From contig RCAB01000086.1 of assembly GCA_003640385.1 (NCBI GenBank), positions 119,862-183,861 of the forward strand: DNA of 64,000 bases. Reading direction: 5' to 3'. This stretch comes from Setaria digitata. Lineage: Eukaryota > Nematoda > Chromadorea > Rhabditida > Setariidae. This document shows, one piece after another, positions 14,240-26,489 of the stretch. Position numbers and translations under genes: made by a program. Under the pieces are notes generated by a model that did no database searches, was not told the DNA's origin, and saw nothing but the letters and a program-made list of their open reading frames with translations. Numbering within the stretch: the stretch's first letter is position 1; every line of letters starts with the position of its first letter.

Positions 14240-14990
14240 TCACTATCAGTTTACTATTACGAGTACTATTTCCATTCCTATTCCTTTTTATATTCCATTC
14301 CTATTTCTTTTCATACTGCTATTCCTTTCCTATTCATATTACTATTCCTATCCATACTCATATTTTCCATATTGCTATTCCTGGTTCTATCCCTATCACC
14401 ATTCCTTTTCTTATCTATTATCTAAATTACTATTCCTATTCATATTCTTATTACTATTACTACCAGTATTTATATTATTCCTCTGCACATCCGTACTACT
14501 ACTACTACTACTTTCATTTCTATCGCTATTCGCAATACATATTTCTCATGTATTATTATCACTATCCCTACTTTTGTTCATTTCATTATTATTTTATAAT
14601 TACCATTTCTATCAAGTACAGTAATTAATAATGATTGCTAGAATACGACTGATAACCTAGACCACTAGTATTACTGTTCCCATTTGCTAATACTATTACC
14701 ACTATAAATTTGGTTCTTATCTCTATTTCTGCACTATGATTATCGTTGACCCGGTTAACAATGGAATTTCATCTTCTGTAGCAATTTTCGTAATATTACT
14801 ATTCTCTTATTGTTGCTATTTCTATTCCTATTATTAATCTAGTTATTATTACTTTTTCTGTTTGTTTCTATTCCTATTATTATTATTCTTCCTAGTCGCT
14901 ATTCCAATTTTTATAGTATAATTCGTACTAAACTATTACCATTTCTTCTTCCTAGTCCTATAATTATCATTAACAATAATATCCTTGTTA
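14240..14990. repeat. long degenerate pyrimidine-rich simple-sequence block
   Basis: Motifs of the type TATTCC, CTATTCCTA and ATTACTATT recur many times over about 750 bp without exact periodicity. This explains the overlapping open frames at 14201-14624, whose Phe/Leu/Ser-rich products I do not accept as proteins. Confidence 0.65.
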
Positions 14991-16754
14991 TTATTCTTAT
15001 CCCAATTACACCGAAATTAATATTTGTGGCATTTTTAATCATTATAACGATGATTATTTTCTTCATATATCTAATATTGGAAATGAAAAAGTAAAACAGA
15101 AGAGAAAAGAAGAGCTGGAACTTATGAAGCTTTTACGAAGAGGAGAGGAAAAAAGGATAACTTCAAAATAAATTGAATGAAAATTTTGAGATGAAAAAAA
15201 AAAAAAAAGAATGATAAGTTAAATTGATAAAATGAAGGGAAAAAAAGAAAAAATTAACTTTTTTTTCCTTTTCGCTTAAATCACTTTGATGAAATTCCCA
15301 TCTGGACAATGTATTTAATTGTAAAACAACGAAGTTGCCAACAGCTGGATTAATAGTGTTGAAACATTATAGGAGACATATTTACGAAACATTTCCAATG
15401 ATTAGTGAAAAAAAAAAAATAAAAAAAGAGAGAAAAGAAAAAAAGACAAACGTGATTTAATGGCTAGAATGCATACGGAAATTTACGTGGAAAACATGTT
15501 CGAAACGTGAAATATTATTCCGCAAAAGTTAGCCGGCAATTAATTGCAGCTTATGATGGGGAAGAAAGAAAAAACTTTGAAATCAAATTAAAATCAAAAA
15601 TGGAAAAGTGAAAGAAAAGGGATAGCACGAAATGCTTTCCCATTTCAATTAAAACAATTCCATTCATTACACATTTTATTTATTGACATAATTTATGATA
15701 AAAAAGAGAACAACTCATTAAATTTTTTTTCAACTATGTCTTATCTTTTTAAATAAGTAAATTTTTTAAGACATATGATAAATCCGTAAGGATGGAAAGG
15801 AATATAAATTATAAAAAAAAAAAACACTGTAGCAAATTTCAATTTAGATTTACACATAAATGATTCATTTATCTGATAAAAAAAAAAAATAATGAAAGGA
15901 TTGGAGGTGAGAAAATTTATTCAAATTTTCTTCATTTAATTATGATATTTTAAAAATGGAGGAAAAAAGACAATAAGGAAGAATGGAAAAATTAATTTCC
16001 AGCAGCTAAAGCATAAATGATAAAGGAGATAATGGGAATGATAATAATAGAATGCTGATGAGCTGATAAACATAAACTAGAACATTGTACTTAGCAAGTC
16101 ATATGAACACGAATGGCCAAAATTCCTATCATTCACAATGTTTGTGATTTAATTTTTAGAAATGAATACGATTTGTTAATTTAGTGAATTTATTAAAATT
16201 GGTTTATGAATTTTTTTTTTTTTGCGAGCGAATTAATTAGTTTAAAAGTGAATTCAGGTACTTGGATATAATTTAATTTTTATTAGAAAAAGAAAATTAA
16301 AAAATAGCTAATAGATTCTGGTCCAATTGTGTGGATAGACTGAAAACAGATACTGTACTTTAACTTCTCGGAAACGGTATCACACAAGAATCCATACCAG
16401 TTAAATTTCAAGATTTCAGGTTTTTACAAAAACTGGATATTATCCTAGCATAAAATTTTAAGCAAATAAAGATGCTGAAGTATAGCAAGAAATTAATTTC
16501 AAATGATCTTCAAAAGCCAAAAAAAAAAAACAAAAGCTTTATTTCAAGTTTTTAGAAGATTAGCATCTGGAATCATTAATTAATGATAGCTCAGTAGTGT
16601 CATTAGAAGGATATTCAGTAATTAGAAAAGAAAAAAGTGAAAAAATTAGAATAGAGAAGCAAAAGAAAATTAAAGTTTGAAATAATTCCATTACGGAATG
16701 TAAAATTAACAATCTTCTTGAACAATTTAATTTATTCAAAAATGAAAAACCAAA

Positions 16755-17000
16755 AATAAACGCATGTAAATGGTGATGAAATGAAATAAATATTTGAAAT
16801 AGTTAAACTAACAACAAAAATTAAAAAAAAAAAGGAAAAAAATCACTGAATTATTCTATATAAAAGAAAACAAAAAAAGATAAAGACAAACATATGTAAA
16901 TGGTGAGAAAATGAAATAAATATTAAATTAAAATAATTAAACTAACAATAACAACCCAAAAAAAAAAAAATTACCAAACTATTTTGCATAAAAATGATAC
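16755..17000. repeat. diverged tandem duplication, 130-bp period
   Basis: ATGTAAATGGTG, then AAATGAAATAAATATT and TTAAACTAACAA, occur from 16764 and again from 16894 in the same order, each followed by a poly-A run. Confidence 0.6.
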
Positions 17001-20000
17001 AATTCTGTAGAAAAATAAGAAGTCGAAAAAGATTGTATGATTAAATTTCGATTATTTGAATAAAAGATTAAAAGGCAAAAAAAAAAGTGACAAAGATTAA
17101 GTAAGAAATATCGCTAACCCACGTGATGATGAGCTGATGTCATGTTAAAATCATCAAAAAAAGAACTTGTTTAAAAAAAATTTTCAATTTTGCTACTCAA
17201 ACAAACACCTTTTCCAATGTGTGTAAACAATTTCATCCGCTATTACTTTACTTTCATTTGTTTCCTCATCATTTCAACTAATTAAGTAACAATTAATGAA
17301 AAAAACAAAAAAAAAAAAGAAAAAAGAGAGAAAGTGAAGAAGAAGAAGAAAGAAAAGAAAACTAGAAAATATATGTAACAGAACAAAAACACGTGTATAA
17401 GGAAATGATTTTTTTTTTGTTTAAAAAATAAAAAAAAAAAAACAAAAACAAATGGTTAATTATATTCACTTTATTTTCATTAAAAAACAAAAACAAAAAG
17501 CAAAAAAAAAAAGAGAGACAGAGACTGTTGGTTTGCATTTTTATTTATTAAAAAATATTTTTTCCAATTTTATAAATTAAAAAAGAATGAAAAAAATAAT
17601 CCTAATTTTACCGTAAAATTTGAAAGATTAAAAAGTTAAAAAAAAAAAATACGAGAAACTAATGACAAAGCAGTAGTAAATGAATTTATTTTTGTTACGA
17701 CTGTACTACCACTTAGTGATAATGTTTGTTATCAATAGGTGATAATAATATATATAATATATCTTCCAGTTTATATCATTTGTTTTTCTTATCTCTCCGT
17801 CTTTTTCAAATAAAAAACATGCGAAAATTGCCGCAAAATTTTCGTTCTTCTCGTGCATTTGACAATTTTCATAATCCATTTATGGTGATCCCATCACTCT
17901 TCTTATCAATCACTTATCAGTGCTATCAGTAGGACTTCGGTTCTTCCATTCTTCTGCTCAGTTCCACAGCTATAGCAGGTACAGTAGGAAATAAGCTCAA
18001 GAACATTTAGCGAGAAACATACATACACAGTAGTGTCACTATTTGCTACAAAAGATAAAAAGAAAAAAATCAGAGTGCTCCTTCTTGCATATTTGAGTTT
18101 CACAACGATGACACAAATTTGGTAAAAATTTTTTTTTTCAAAAATCTGATTCACTCTCAAAATTTCTTTTTTTTTTCCCCAGAATTGGTGACAATTTCTC
18201 CGATTGTTAAGTTAGTAACAGTTTTTCAAATCTTTTGCAGAAATCTTTTGTTTTGATCCTGTTTCTTTGGGATTTCTCGGGACTGTTTGCAAAGTTTCGT
18301 ACGAAATATCCTCGGTATAATTTCCTTATATAGCAATAATTCCCGCTCTATCATTTTACAATATACCACTAGTAATTGTAAAATACATAAAAAGTTTTAC
18401 ATGAAATTTTTACCTAAAATTTTTTCGTGACGTTTTTTTTTCTTTTGTTTTTGAAAAAAGTCGAAGTTTATTGGATAGAGCTCGTAATTCGTTAGGAATT
18501 CTCAGGAGAACGTCAAGTTTCATGTATTATTCAACCTTGCTTTGGTAATTATAGTTTCATGCATTTTTTTTGAAAATATACAAAATGTTATATAGCTCAT
18601 AAGAAATTTTATGCAAAAATTCTCGAAGAAATTTTCTGCAATACACTACTTAATAGGGTTTTTTTTTTTTTTTTCATTAAATCACAGTAGCAATTATTAG
18701 ACTAGTAAAATATTCTGTTTCTAGTAGAGGAATTGGCTTGTAATAACATAATAATATACGTAAACTGTGATATTTATCGAAATAAAGCTACATAAATTGT
18801 AATATTAATGCTATAGTTATCCGGTTATCAGAGAATCGAAGAATTACTTCTCGTGTTACTCTCTCACTCTGTGCCAATGTAAGGGTGTTCCCATCACGTA
18901 GTTATGCTATTAACCGGATTTACGGGACATTCCCGATCGTTGGTGAATAATAATCGGACATTCGGAGAATGTAGAATGATGAGTTATGAAAAAACTAGAT
19001 ATGAAATGAAAAAAAAAAAAAAAAAAATGATTAAAAAGCTCATTGATTGTGCACGATAAGAAAGTATGCAGTGATTGGGAGATAACAGTGGCTGATAGGA
19101 TTTGTTCGAAATAAAATTTGATCAAAATAAAGGACCGGTTAATTTTAATGTATTTGAGTCTAAATTTTTTACTGCCACATTCCCTTGCAATGCCAAATCA
19201 TAGTTAAGAAGCATTAATTAGTATAGAAATGCTTACAGTGTTAAAAGAATGTTTATTGAAGCTTAAATACGTTAAGTGACATGAAAATTTGTGTGATCAT
19301 TGCCATCATTATCCTATTTTTTTTTTTTTTATTGCTTTAATTTACTGTTAATTTCAAACTTTTGCATTACTAAAATTGACAATTTATTGGATCAAGGTTG
19401 CAAACTCTTCGACAAATTAATTATTATCACTTATTTCACAGCTATCATAAATCTCCTGATCGTTATCGATAAATTTATCAGGCTATAACATGACTTTGCA
19501 GTCATTTACATTTGGACACTAATCGATTTCCGGTAAAAGTGATTCCTAACAATAAATGCTAACATCATCTGAAAGCAATCCATTCGCTTTCAACAATACA
19601 TTTATCTAAAATTATTGATAATTTTTTTTTTTTCTTTAATTAATTTTAATAAATTCTTGCATAAATTTTATGGGAAAGAAAAAAAAAAAAAAACAAAATG
19701 AAATAAAACAGGCAACTCCACCACACAATGCAGATGAACATGATTGATGATGATTCATTGGAAAAGTGAAATATTGAAGGATGTTTGGTTATGTACCAAT
19801 TCACTAATCCTCATCAATTATCTCATTTTTGCTTAAATTTAAGGTGTTTCTATTGTTATTCATTAATGAACGAATGACTCAACTCATAAGTTAGTACAAT
19901 AATTTTCACATATTTAATAAGCTAAATAGTAAATATACACAATATAAGTTTATTTCTACCTTTTTTCTTTTTTATTGCATCATAAATTTTCTGTTTACTT

Positions 20001-21869
20001 AACCAACAATGGAAGGGAACTTTATGGATGGCTTGAAATAAGCTTATAAATCTTTCGTTTCAATAATGCAATCCTTATTGTATGAGCATTTGTAATCTAT
20101 CATTTTTTTTTTTTTTTTTTTCTTTTCTTTTTTATTAAAACCATATTTTCATCCTCTCTCATCATATAAATAACAATTATGGGAAATTTTTTTTTAATAT
20201 ATATGTTAAATAAAATTTTAAAAATTTATTTCTTTTAATTAATAAGAGAATTTATGTTATGTTCAGAAGCAAATTTTAAACAAATTTTTTTTTTTCATCA
20301 GTTAGGTGTTGTAATTTTTAAATATGTGTATAAATTTTGATTCGATTACTTAAATTAAGTTAATTTCAGTCTCACTGTAGATTAATTGAAAGAATATGAG
20401 ATGAAATGACTAGTAAAGATATGAACTATTTGCTTAGTTTGCTTTATTTGAGATCAGATAAGTGACGAGTTAATCCATCGTTCTGGATTAACGTATTCCG
20501 GAATGAGTTTACCAATTATATACAACAGCTTAATGTCATTACTGTAGCAGATATGTAATAGAAATTATGTATGACAAATTCTCCATATCATTATCAATTA
20601 ATTAAATAAATATTCCATTTAAAATATTTATATTAAAAATTGATAATATTTTATTTTTACACGCTAAAAGGAAGATTATACATATGTTGTGATATGTAGG
20701 GATTGATGCATAAGTTCATTTAATAATATAAGCATATTTATATTACGCTTTTTTTCTCTCTCTCTCTTTTATATTTGGAAATAATTAACTCCAAGTCAGA
20801 ATTCCTACAAAAAAAAAAAAAGAATTAACAATAACCATTATCATTAATGTTTTTTTTTTTTTCCACCCAGAATTATGCTAAGTTTTTAATATGCGTGCAT
20901 AAGTGATTAACATTTAATGCATGTGTCTGCATGCTTATGTACAATAATACATATGTGACTAGTGCAAAATGCATTTTGTAATAAAATATAAGTTAAAATA
21001 CCATTAAGCATCTAATTATTATCAGCTTTCATATATATATATATATATATATATTGTAGACAAAAGCATGCGTGAATTCGCATATAATTAATAAGTGCGG
21101 AGAAAATTATGAGAAAATATCATCGCTATCACCATCAATCATGAATGATTAATCATTGTAATATGATATGATAATCATGCCTCTTCGTTATCATAACAAT
21201 GATGTGTTTATTTGTTACATACATCGCATGACACATCAGTCAGTGAGAAACGTTTTTTTTTTTTTTTTTTTGATTTGAAATTTTTGGGATTTGTTTTATA
21301 CACAAGATTACATTCATTTGCACATAATAATATGTACAATCAGCAGTCAGGCAAGAGGTGTATTTATGTTTGCAAGTAAATAAATAAATGTTTCAATTGC
21401 AATAACAAGAAGTTTCTAGTAATTATGTGCATTTATTAATTATATACACAAAAATAAACAAATGAATAAATAAATGTTTACGTATATATATTTTTTTATA
21501 AAATGAATGTATACATTTGCTAATTATATAATTTGTTGTGTTTTGCAAACAAATACACCCATTAATCTCTATGACAGGATGGGTGACAGTAATGTCAATA
21601 GACTTTTCATAGACACCTGCAACGATCTATTAGTTTTTTTTTTGAAATTATTCCTCATTTTCTACATTTTAAATAATGTATGAAAATATGTAAATGATGC
21701 TTACCATTGAAATGATCATGTTAAAATTTTGGAAAATTTATTGTAATTTTTTTAATTCAGTCATAAATTTGAATAATATCAAATGTGAAAAATTTCTTTT
21801 TTTTTCTTTTAAAGCAAAAGGGGGGAGGGGGGGGGGGGGAAAAAAAAAAATCCTTTTGCTGATAATGAT

Positions 21870-21928
21870 AAGTGTTTTCTGCGACGAAATTTTCACTGNA
21901 AGTGTTGTCTGCGACGAAATTTTCACTG
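21870..21928. repeat. 29-bp near-identical repeat flanking an N (likely assembly join)
   Basis: Copies at 21870-21898 and 21900-21928 differ at one base and are separated only by the N at 21899. Confidence 0.8.
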
Positions 21929-22745
21929 CTGGCGTATCCTTTGCCTTCCACCTGATTGATTAATTACTACATTTTAGGCGCCAGTTAAAATGCTAAATGA
22001 TCAAAAATTTTGAAGACTTTTTTTTTTTTTTGCTTTTTCGTTTGCCGTATGGCAAGTTCCATCCATACCTATTCCAAATTTATAGTTTTTCGATCTTATT
22101 TTTAAAAGATGAACCGAAAGGAAGAGGAAGAGAGAATGAGAGTGCGGGGAATTACCTCCGATAGGTATTTAGCTAGTTTAGAAGATTGATGAAAGCTTGC
22201 TTGATTCTGGCATTTAAAATAGTTGATGTAAATAAGTGTAAGGCAAAAAAAAAAAAAAAAAAAGGAAAAGAAAAGAAAAGAAAAATCAGCCACACATACA
22301 TAAATGATGTGGGATTTTTGGTCGAGATTAAAAAAAAAAAAAAAAGAAATTTAGAAAAAGAATAAAATAATTAATTTAACCTCAATCTTCTCACTTCATA
22401 TTCGATAGTTGTTAAGAGAATTTAAGATGAAATTCAATAGATCAATTATTATCGTGAGTATTAGTCGAATGATCATATAATTTCCATTCATAAAGATTTT
22501 TTTTTTTTTTCTATACTAAAATAATCACAGTCTCTCTTCCTATATTTTCCCCGTTTCTGTGTGCCTCAGAAGTAACTAAGTACGGTGTATGAGCAGGTAA
22601 GTAGTCAAGAAGAATTAACGATAGCATGGCATTGCAAGTTAGAGAGCATTTCAGGATTACTCTTAAGACAGATTAGAATTTGCTGATAAGAGTGAAAAGT
22701 GCTAAGCTTTCTTTCTTCATCTTCATCTTACTCTTCTTCTGTTAA

Positions 22746-22925
22746 ATGCATTTTATAGCTCAGAAAATTGAGTATGTTTGCAATGGTCCTAATTCTCGAT
22801 CTCGTTTTAACCCTCATTCTTTGCTATCATCCTTATTCATCAAAATGAAGCAAATCAACAGGCTTCATCCAAGCAGCCCGCAACAGCAACGGAGAATTTT
22901 AAACATCTCTGATATTGACGAGTGA
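22746..22925 (+). CDS. small ORF (59 aa), unidentified
   Basis: ATG at 22746, TGA at 22923. Composition is mixed and not repeat-driven: MHFIAQKIEYVCNGPNSRSR, later INRLHPSSPQQQRRILNISD. It sits in a locally less AT-rich stretch. The reverse strand is also fairly open over the last 80 bases, so strand is uncertain. No family recognised. Confidence 0.25.
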   Translation: MHFIAQKIEYVCNGPNSRSRFNPHSLLSSLFIKMKQINRLHPSSPQQQRRILNISDIDE

Positions 22926-22997
22926 TAAGCCACAAAGAAGACTAATTGAAGCATTTGCTGATTATCAAACATCTAATTATCACTGTTAACAGAGATT

Positions 22998-23020
22998 TGT
23001 GTGCGTGTATGCGCGTGTGT

Positions 23021-23067
<47 letters not shown>

Positions 23068-23073
23068 TGTGTA
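22998..23073. repeat. (GT)n microsatellite
   Basis: GT repeats with GC and AT interruptions, pure core about 23026-23066. Confidence 0.85.
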
Positions 23074-23575
23074 TGTCAAGTCAATGTCAAACCTTTCTTA
23101 CTCCTCTGTCCTTCATCCTTTCAAATGAGTGATGTTTGATTCTGAGATATGTCATTGACAATTTTAGAAAGAAAAAAAAATTCACATTAAAAAATTAGAA
23201 AGCAAAAAAAATCATTCTGTGTTAAAAAAAAAAAAAAATGATATTTCGAATAGGAATGAAAAAGGTAAAAAAAAAAAAAAACGGAGGAAGTGAAGAACAT
23301 GAACTGAACTCTAACTAAACCTATACATTTTATAAGTTTTATTTATTTTTTTCTGCTTAAAAATAAATTTAAAATTGAAAAAGTCAAATACATATTAAAA
23401 AAGGAATAATTGATTTTGCATTGCTACCTGCTGTATATTGGTCTAATTAATGCATTAATTTACTGGTCATATTTAATCATAAAACAATAAATGAACAACT
23501 ATATTGATATTTCTGATAATGATTTATAATTTCTCTCTATCTATGAATGTATTTATTTATCATCTAATGATAGAG

Positions 23576-23930
23576 AGTAAAGCTATATAACTTGTCTTTT
23601 TTTTTTTTTGACAAATAAAGCGAAGTATCATTTGTTTCCAATTATGTTAATGATAACAATTAATATTTAATCAATGATAAATGATAAAGCTAAAGATTTA
23701 GCTATTGCAAATAAGTTGTTGCCTCCTTTTTCATTTCCTGATAGTAAAGCTATACCAATCTGTCTTTTTTTTTTTTTTTGTGAATAAAATGAATTATTTT
23801 GCTTCGAATTATATTACTAATACTAAGACTAATATTTAATAGATGGTAAATAATATGTTACTGGTACTAACACTAATATTTAATGATAAATGATAAACTA
23901 CAAATTTAAGCTATCTCAAATAACCTATCT
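23576..23930. repeat. diverged tandem duplication, about 167-bp period
   Basis: AGTAAAGCTATA, then CTTGTC/CTGTC plus a T run, then AATATTTAAT, TGATAAATGATAAA and TTTAGCTAT/TTAAGCTAT appear in the same order from 23576 and from 23743. Confidence 0.6.
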
Positions 23931-24395
23931 CCTTTTTTCATTTCTTCCCTCTCCCCTCTCCCCTTCTGTTCTGCTAATGAACAAAAACTTATCATGTGAT
24001 CATCTCTTTCTTTTTTCCTTATTGTTAAGTGACAACATTAGGAACATGAAAGGAATGATAATTAGGAAATGATATCCGGTAAATTCCCCTAAACGGGAAG
24101 TAGCAATAAGAGTGATAAAAAGTTAAGAGGAAGGGAAAATGCGGTATTGAGATGTATGTGTACGGGGTCACTTCTAAGATAAATCACCAATTTAAAAGGG
24201 AGGTGTTGAACATATGTTCACACTATTGCCTATGATATTTTATATCCTTCCCAATGGGATTCGATAAACCAACCCATTGGGATATTATTTCCCCATCAAC
24301 TATTATTACTATTCCTATTAAATGCTATGGTAATAATGGCTATTGCTATCATCGCTCACTCACCAATGGTTTTAATAATAATGTTAACACTATTA

Positions 24396-24475
24396 TATTA
24401 ATAATAATAATAATGATAATAATAGTAATAGTAATAATAATAATAATAACAATAATAATAATAATAATAATAAAT
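24396..24475. repeat. (AAT)n microsatellite
   Basis: ATAATAATA repeats with GTA and CAA interruptions. Confidence 0.85.
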
Positions 24476-25529
24476 GAATAAATGATGGAAGATAAGGAGT
24501 GAAATTACGGGAGGGAAAAATAAAAAAGAAAGAAAATAATTTACCATTTGTTATTTTATCATCTTCCTTTATCTCTTACGTTAAATTTTCAAACTTTTTA
24601 AGTGGTAGATTAATTAATGTATCCAGGTCATAGCTAGCATCTAACATCTAAATTGCCTAAAAGTATATAATATATATATATATTTAGTAGTAATTAAAAT
24701 TAATCAAATCTATGTATAATAATGATAGGTTCATTGATGTTATCAAAAGTGATAATAAGGTGTTAAGTTTGTACAAAACTGTGATGAATGCATATTTTTC
24801 TTCCATGCTTATTGCGCATGCATTACCATAGGCAATGATAGGATAAACTAATATATTTTAATTATTCATTTTAGACAAATTTAATATATGTATATATATT
24901 TATTGATTTCTAATAATTGTAAAATAAATATTATGTTAGTTTAAAATAAGCTAAGCTAAGAAATTTTTATTTTTATTTTTCAGTAATAATCAATCTAACG
25001 TTGTGATTAGTATATCATTGTTATCATTTTAGCGAGAGTTTACCGTTAGATGAAATAGGTAGTACACATTCTTTTATTTAAAAATTCTTTCCATTATTGT
25101 ATGTTCTTTTTACCAACAATTGTTTTCCATTTTCTTCATCATCATAAATTTGTCTTTGAATAGTGATAAATTAATAGTTATATATTTGATAGGAAAATAT
25201 ATTGATTGTATGATAATTTTAAATAATAAAGAAATGTACAAATGAAATTATTATTAAACAGTAATTGATCGTTTATATAATGATATTTAAGATAGTGACA
25301 CACTTGGATAATACTGAATTGTAATTACCATACGCTTATGCTTCAGCTAATTAATTATTGATGCTTAAAGTGTATGATAATTTTAAATATTCGCAATATA
25401 AACATATATGACAAGTATATAATTTTCATCATTATAAGTGTTCAAAAAATTCAACTACAAATAAATACAGAAATATATTTGTATATTTTAAATGAGCAGT
25501 AATAAATTAATATGTCAATCAGTTATAGA

Positions 25530-25637
25530 ATTATTATTATTTTATTATTATTATTGCTATTATTGTTAATCACTATTATTGATTATTATTATTATTGTTA
25601 TTACTATTAACATTATTATTATTAATTATTATTATTT
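25530..25637. repeat. (ATT)n microsatellite
   Basis: TTATTATTA repeats with scattered GTT and ACT variants. Confidence 0.8.
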
Positions 25638-26216
25638 GATTAAGAAATGAGAGATATCTAGTGGTGAATAAAAAAAAAATTGTCGATTAATTATAACAAT
25701 GATTATAGTGATGTTAGTAGTAATATCGGTTCCCCATGAAACAGTTGAAAAAGATTGGAATTTAATTAATTGTTAGAACTGAAAAATATTCTACAATTAA
25801 ATAGATTTATAATTAAAACATAAGTTAATAGTCAGTCTCTTTAGGGATAATTAAAACTGTTAATCATTTAAAAATAGAGACAATAGCGTAGAAATAAAGT
25901 TATGCTTCAATTGTTGCTGCTGTTGTTGATCTCTTTGAAGATGAAAATGGAAAAGTTAGAAATGAATGATAAAAATATCAATTCTATTTAATTTTTCTCT
26001 TCCTTTTCTTTTTTTTTTTTTTTCGTAGTTGTTACATAAAACATATCTCATCCGTTATTCTTTCCTCATCATTATCACTGTGGAACACAATGATTACATA
26101 CCTGTTGTTTTTTTTTTCGGGAATTTTTCGAAAATTTACAACAAAACCATTTTTTCGTTGATGTTACTTGGATGGGCTACTGGTAATAATTTATCTCAGA
26201 ATCATTAAGAATTTAG

Positions 26217-26489
26217 CTTAAAAGTGAATTATGTCTTATAGAAGACAAGAGGCGCCGCTTGGATGATTTGAAAAAAGAAAAAGAAAAAAAAAAAAAAGAA
26301 AACAAGGAAAAAGTCGAGACCAACATTAAGATCAACACCATTACTAAGCAATCATTCATCCCCAAATCTAGATCTAGCCTTAAAACTATTATTATCATTA
26401 TTATTATTATTACTATTATTGTCAGTAATATTTTTTTTCAACAATACTATTACAAATTTTTATCACAGAGTTTTTTTTTTTTTTTTTAA
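26217..26489 (+). CDS. possible exon, Lys/Glu-rich, upstream of the SOWAH-like gene
   Basis: The in-frame stop before this reading frame is itself the TAG of an acceptor-like AGAATTTAG, so the frame opens exactly at a splice site. It reads LKSELCLIEDKRRRLDDLKK, then a Glu/Lys run, then VETNIKINTITKQSFIPKS. It then runs into an ATT microsatellite (poly-Ile) and ends in poly-Phe. A GTAATA donor near 26,423 could end the exon. It might be an upstream exon of the gene starting at 27,837, or a chance frame. No family recognised. Confidence 0.25.
   Translation, partial: LKSELCLIEDKRRRLDDLKKEKEKKKKENKEKVETNIKINTITKQSFIPKSRSSLKTIIIIIIIITIIVSNIFFQQYYYKFLSQSFFFFF

Larger units (their letters stand above)
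11623..22745. other. non-coding stretch with simple and degenerate repeats
   Basis: Contains a TCATT-type degenerate repeat (about 12440-12560), a GA tract (13588-13640), a 750-bp TATTCC/ATTACT-type cryptic repeat (14240-14990), a diverged 130-bp tandem duplication (16755-17000), an AT tract (21031-21054), a G-rich run (21821-21839) and an N joint (21899). Apart from the weak ORF at 12726, no gene seen. Confidence 0.55.
22926..26216. other. non-coding stretch with microsatellites and a tandem duplication
   Basis: Contains a GT tract (22998-23073), a 167-bp diverged tandem duplication (23576-23930), an AAT tract (24396-24475) and an ATT tract (25530-25637). No gene seen. Confidence 0.6.

Noticed and set aside
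14201..14624. Two overlapping frames of 74 and 130 residues
   Set aside because: Created by the TATTCC/ATTACT simple-sequence block; Phe/Leu/Ser repeats with no domain.
18910..19125. 71-residue minus-strand frame
   Set aside because: Contains a poly-Phe run from a homopolymer and no recognisable motif.
21970..21985. TTAGGC word (nematode telomere unit)
   Set aside because: Single copy, no tandem array.
24254..24481. 75-residue frame
   Set aside because: Its second half is poly-Ile from the AAT repeat; first half is short and unsupported.
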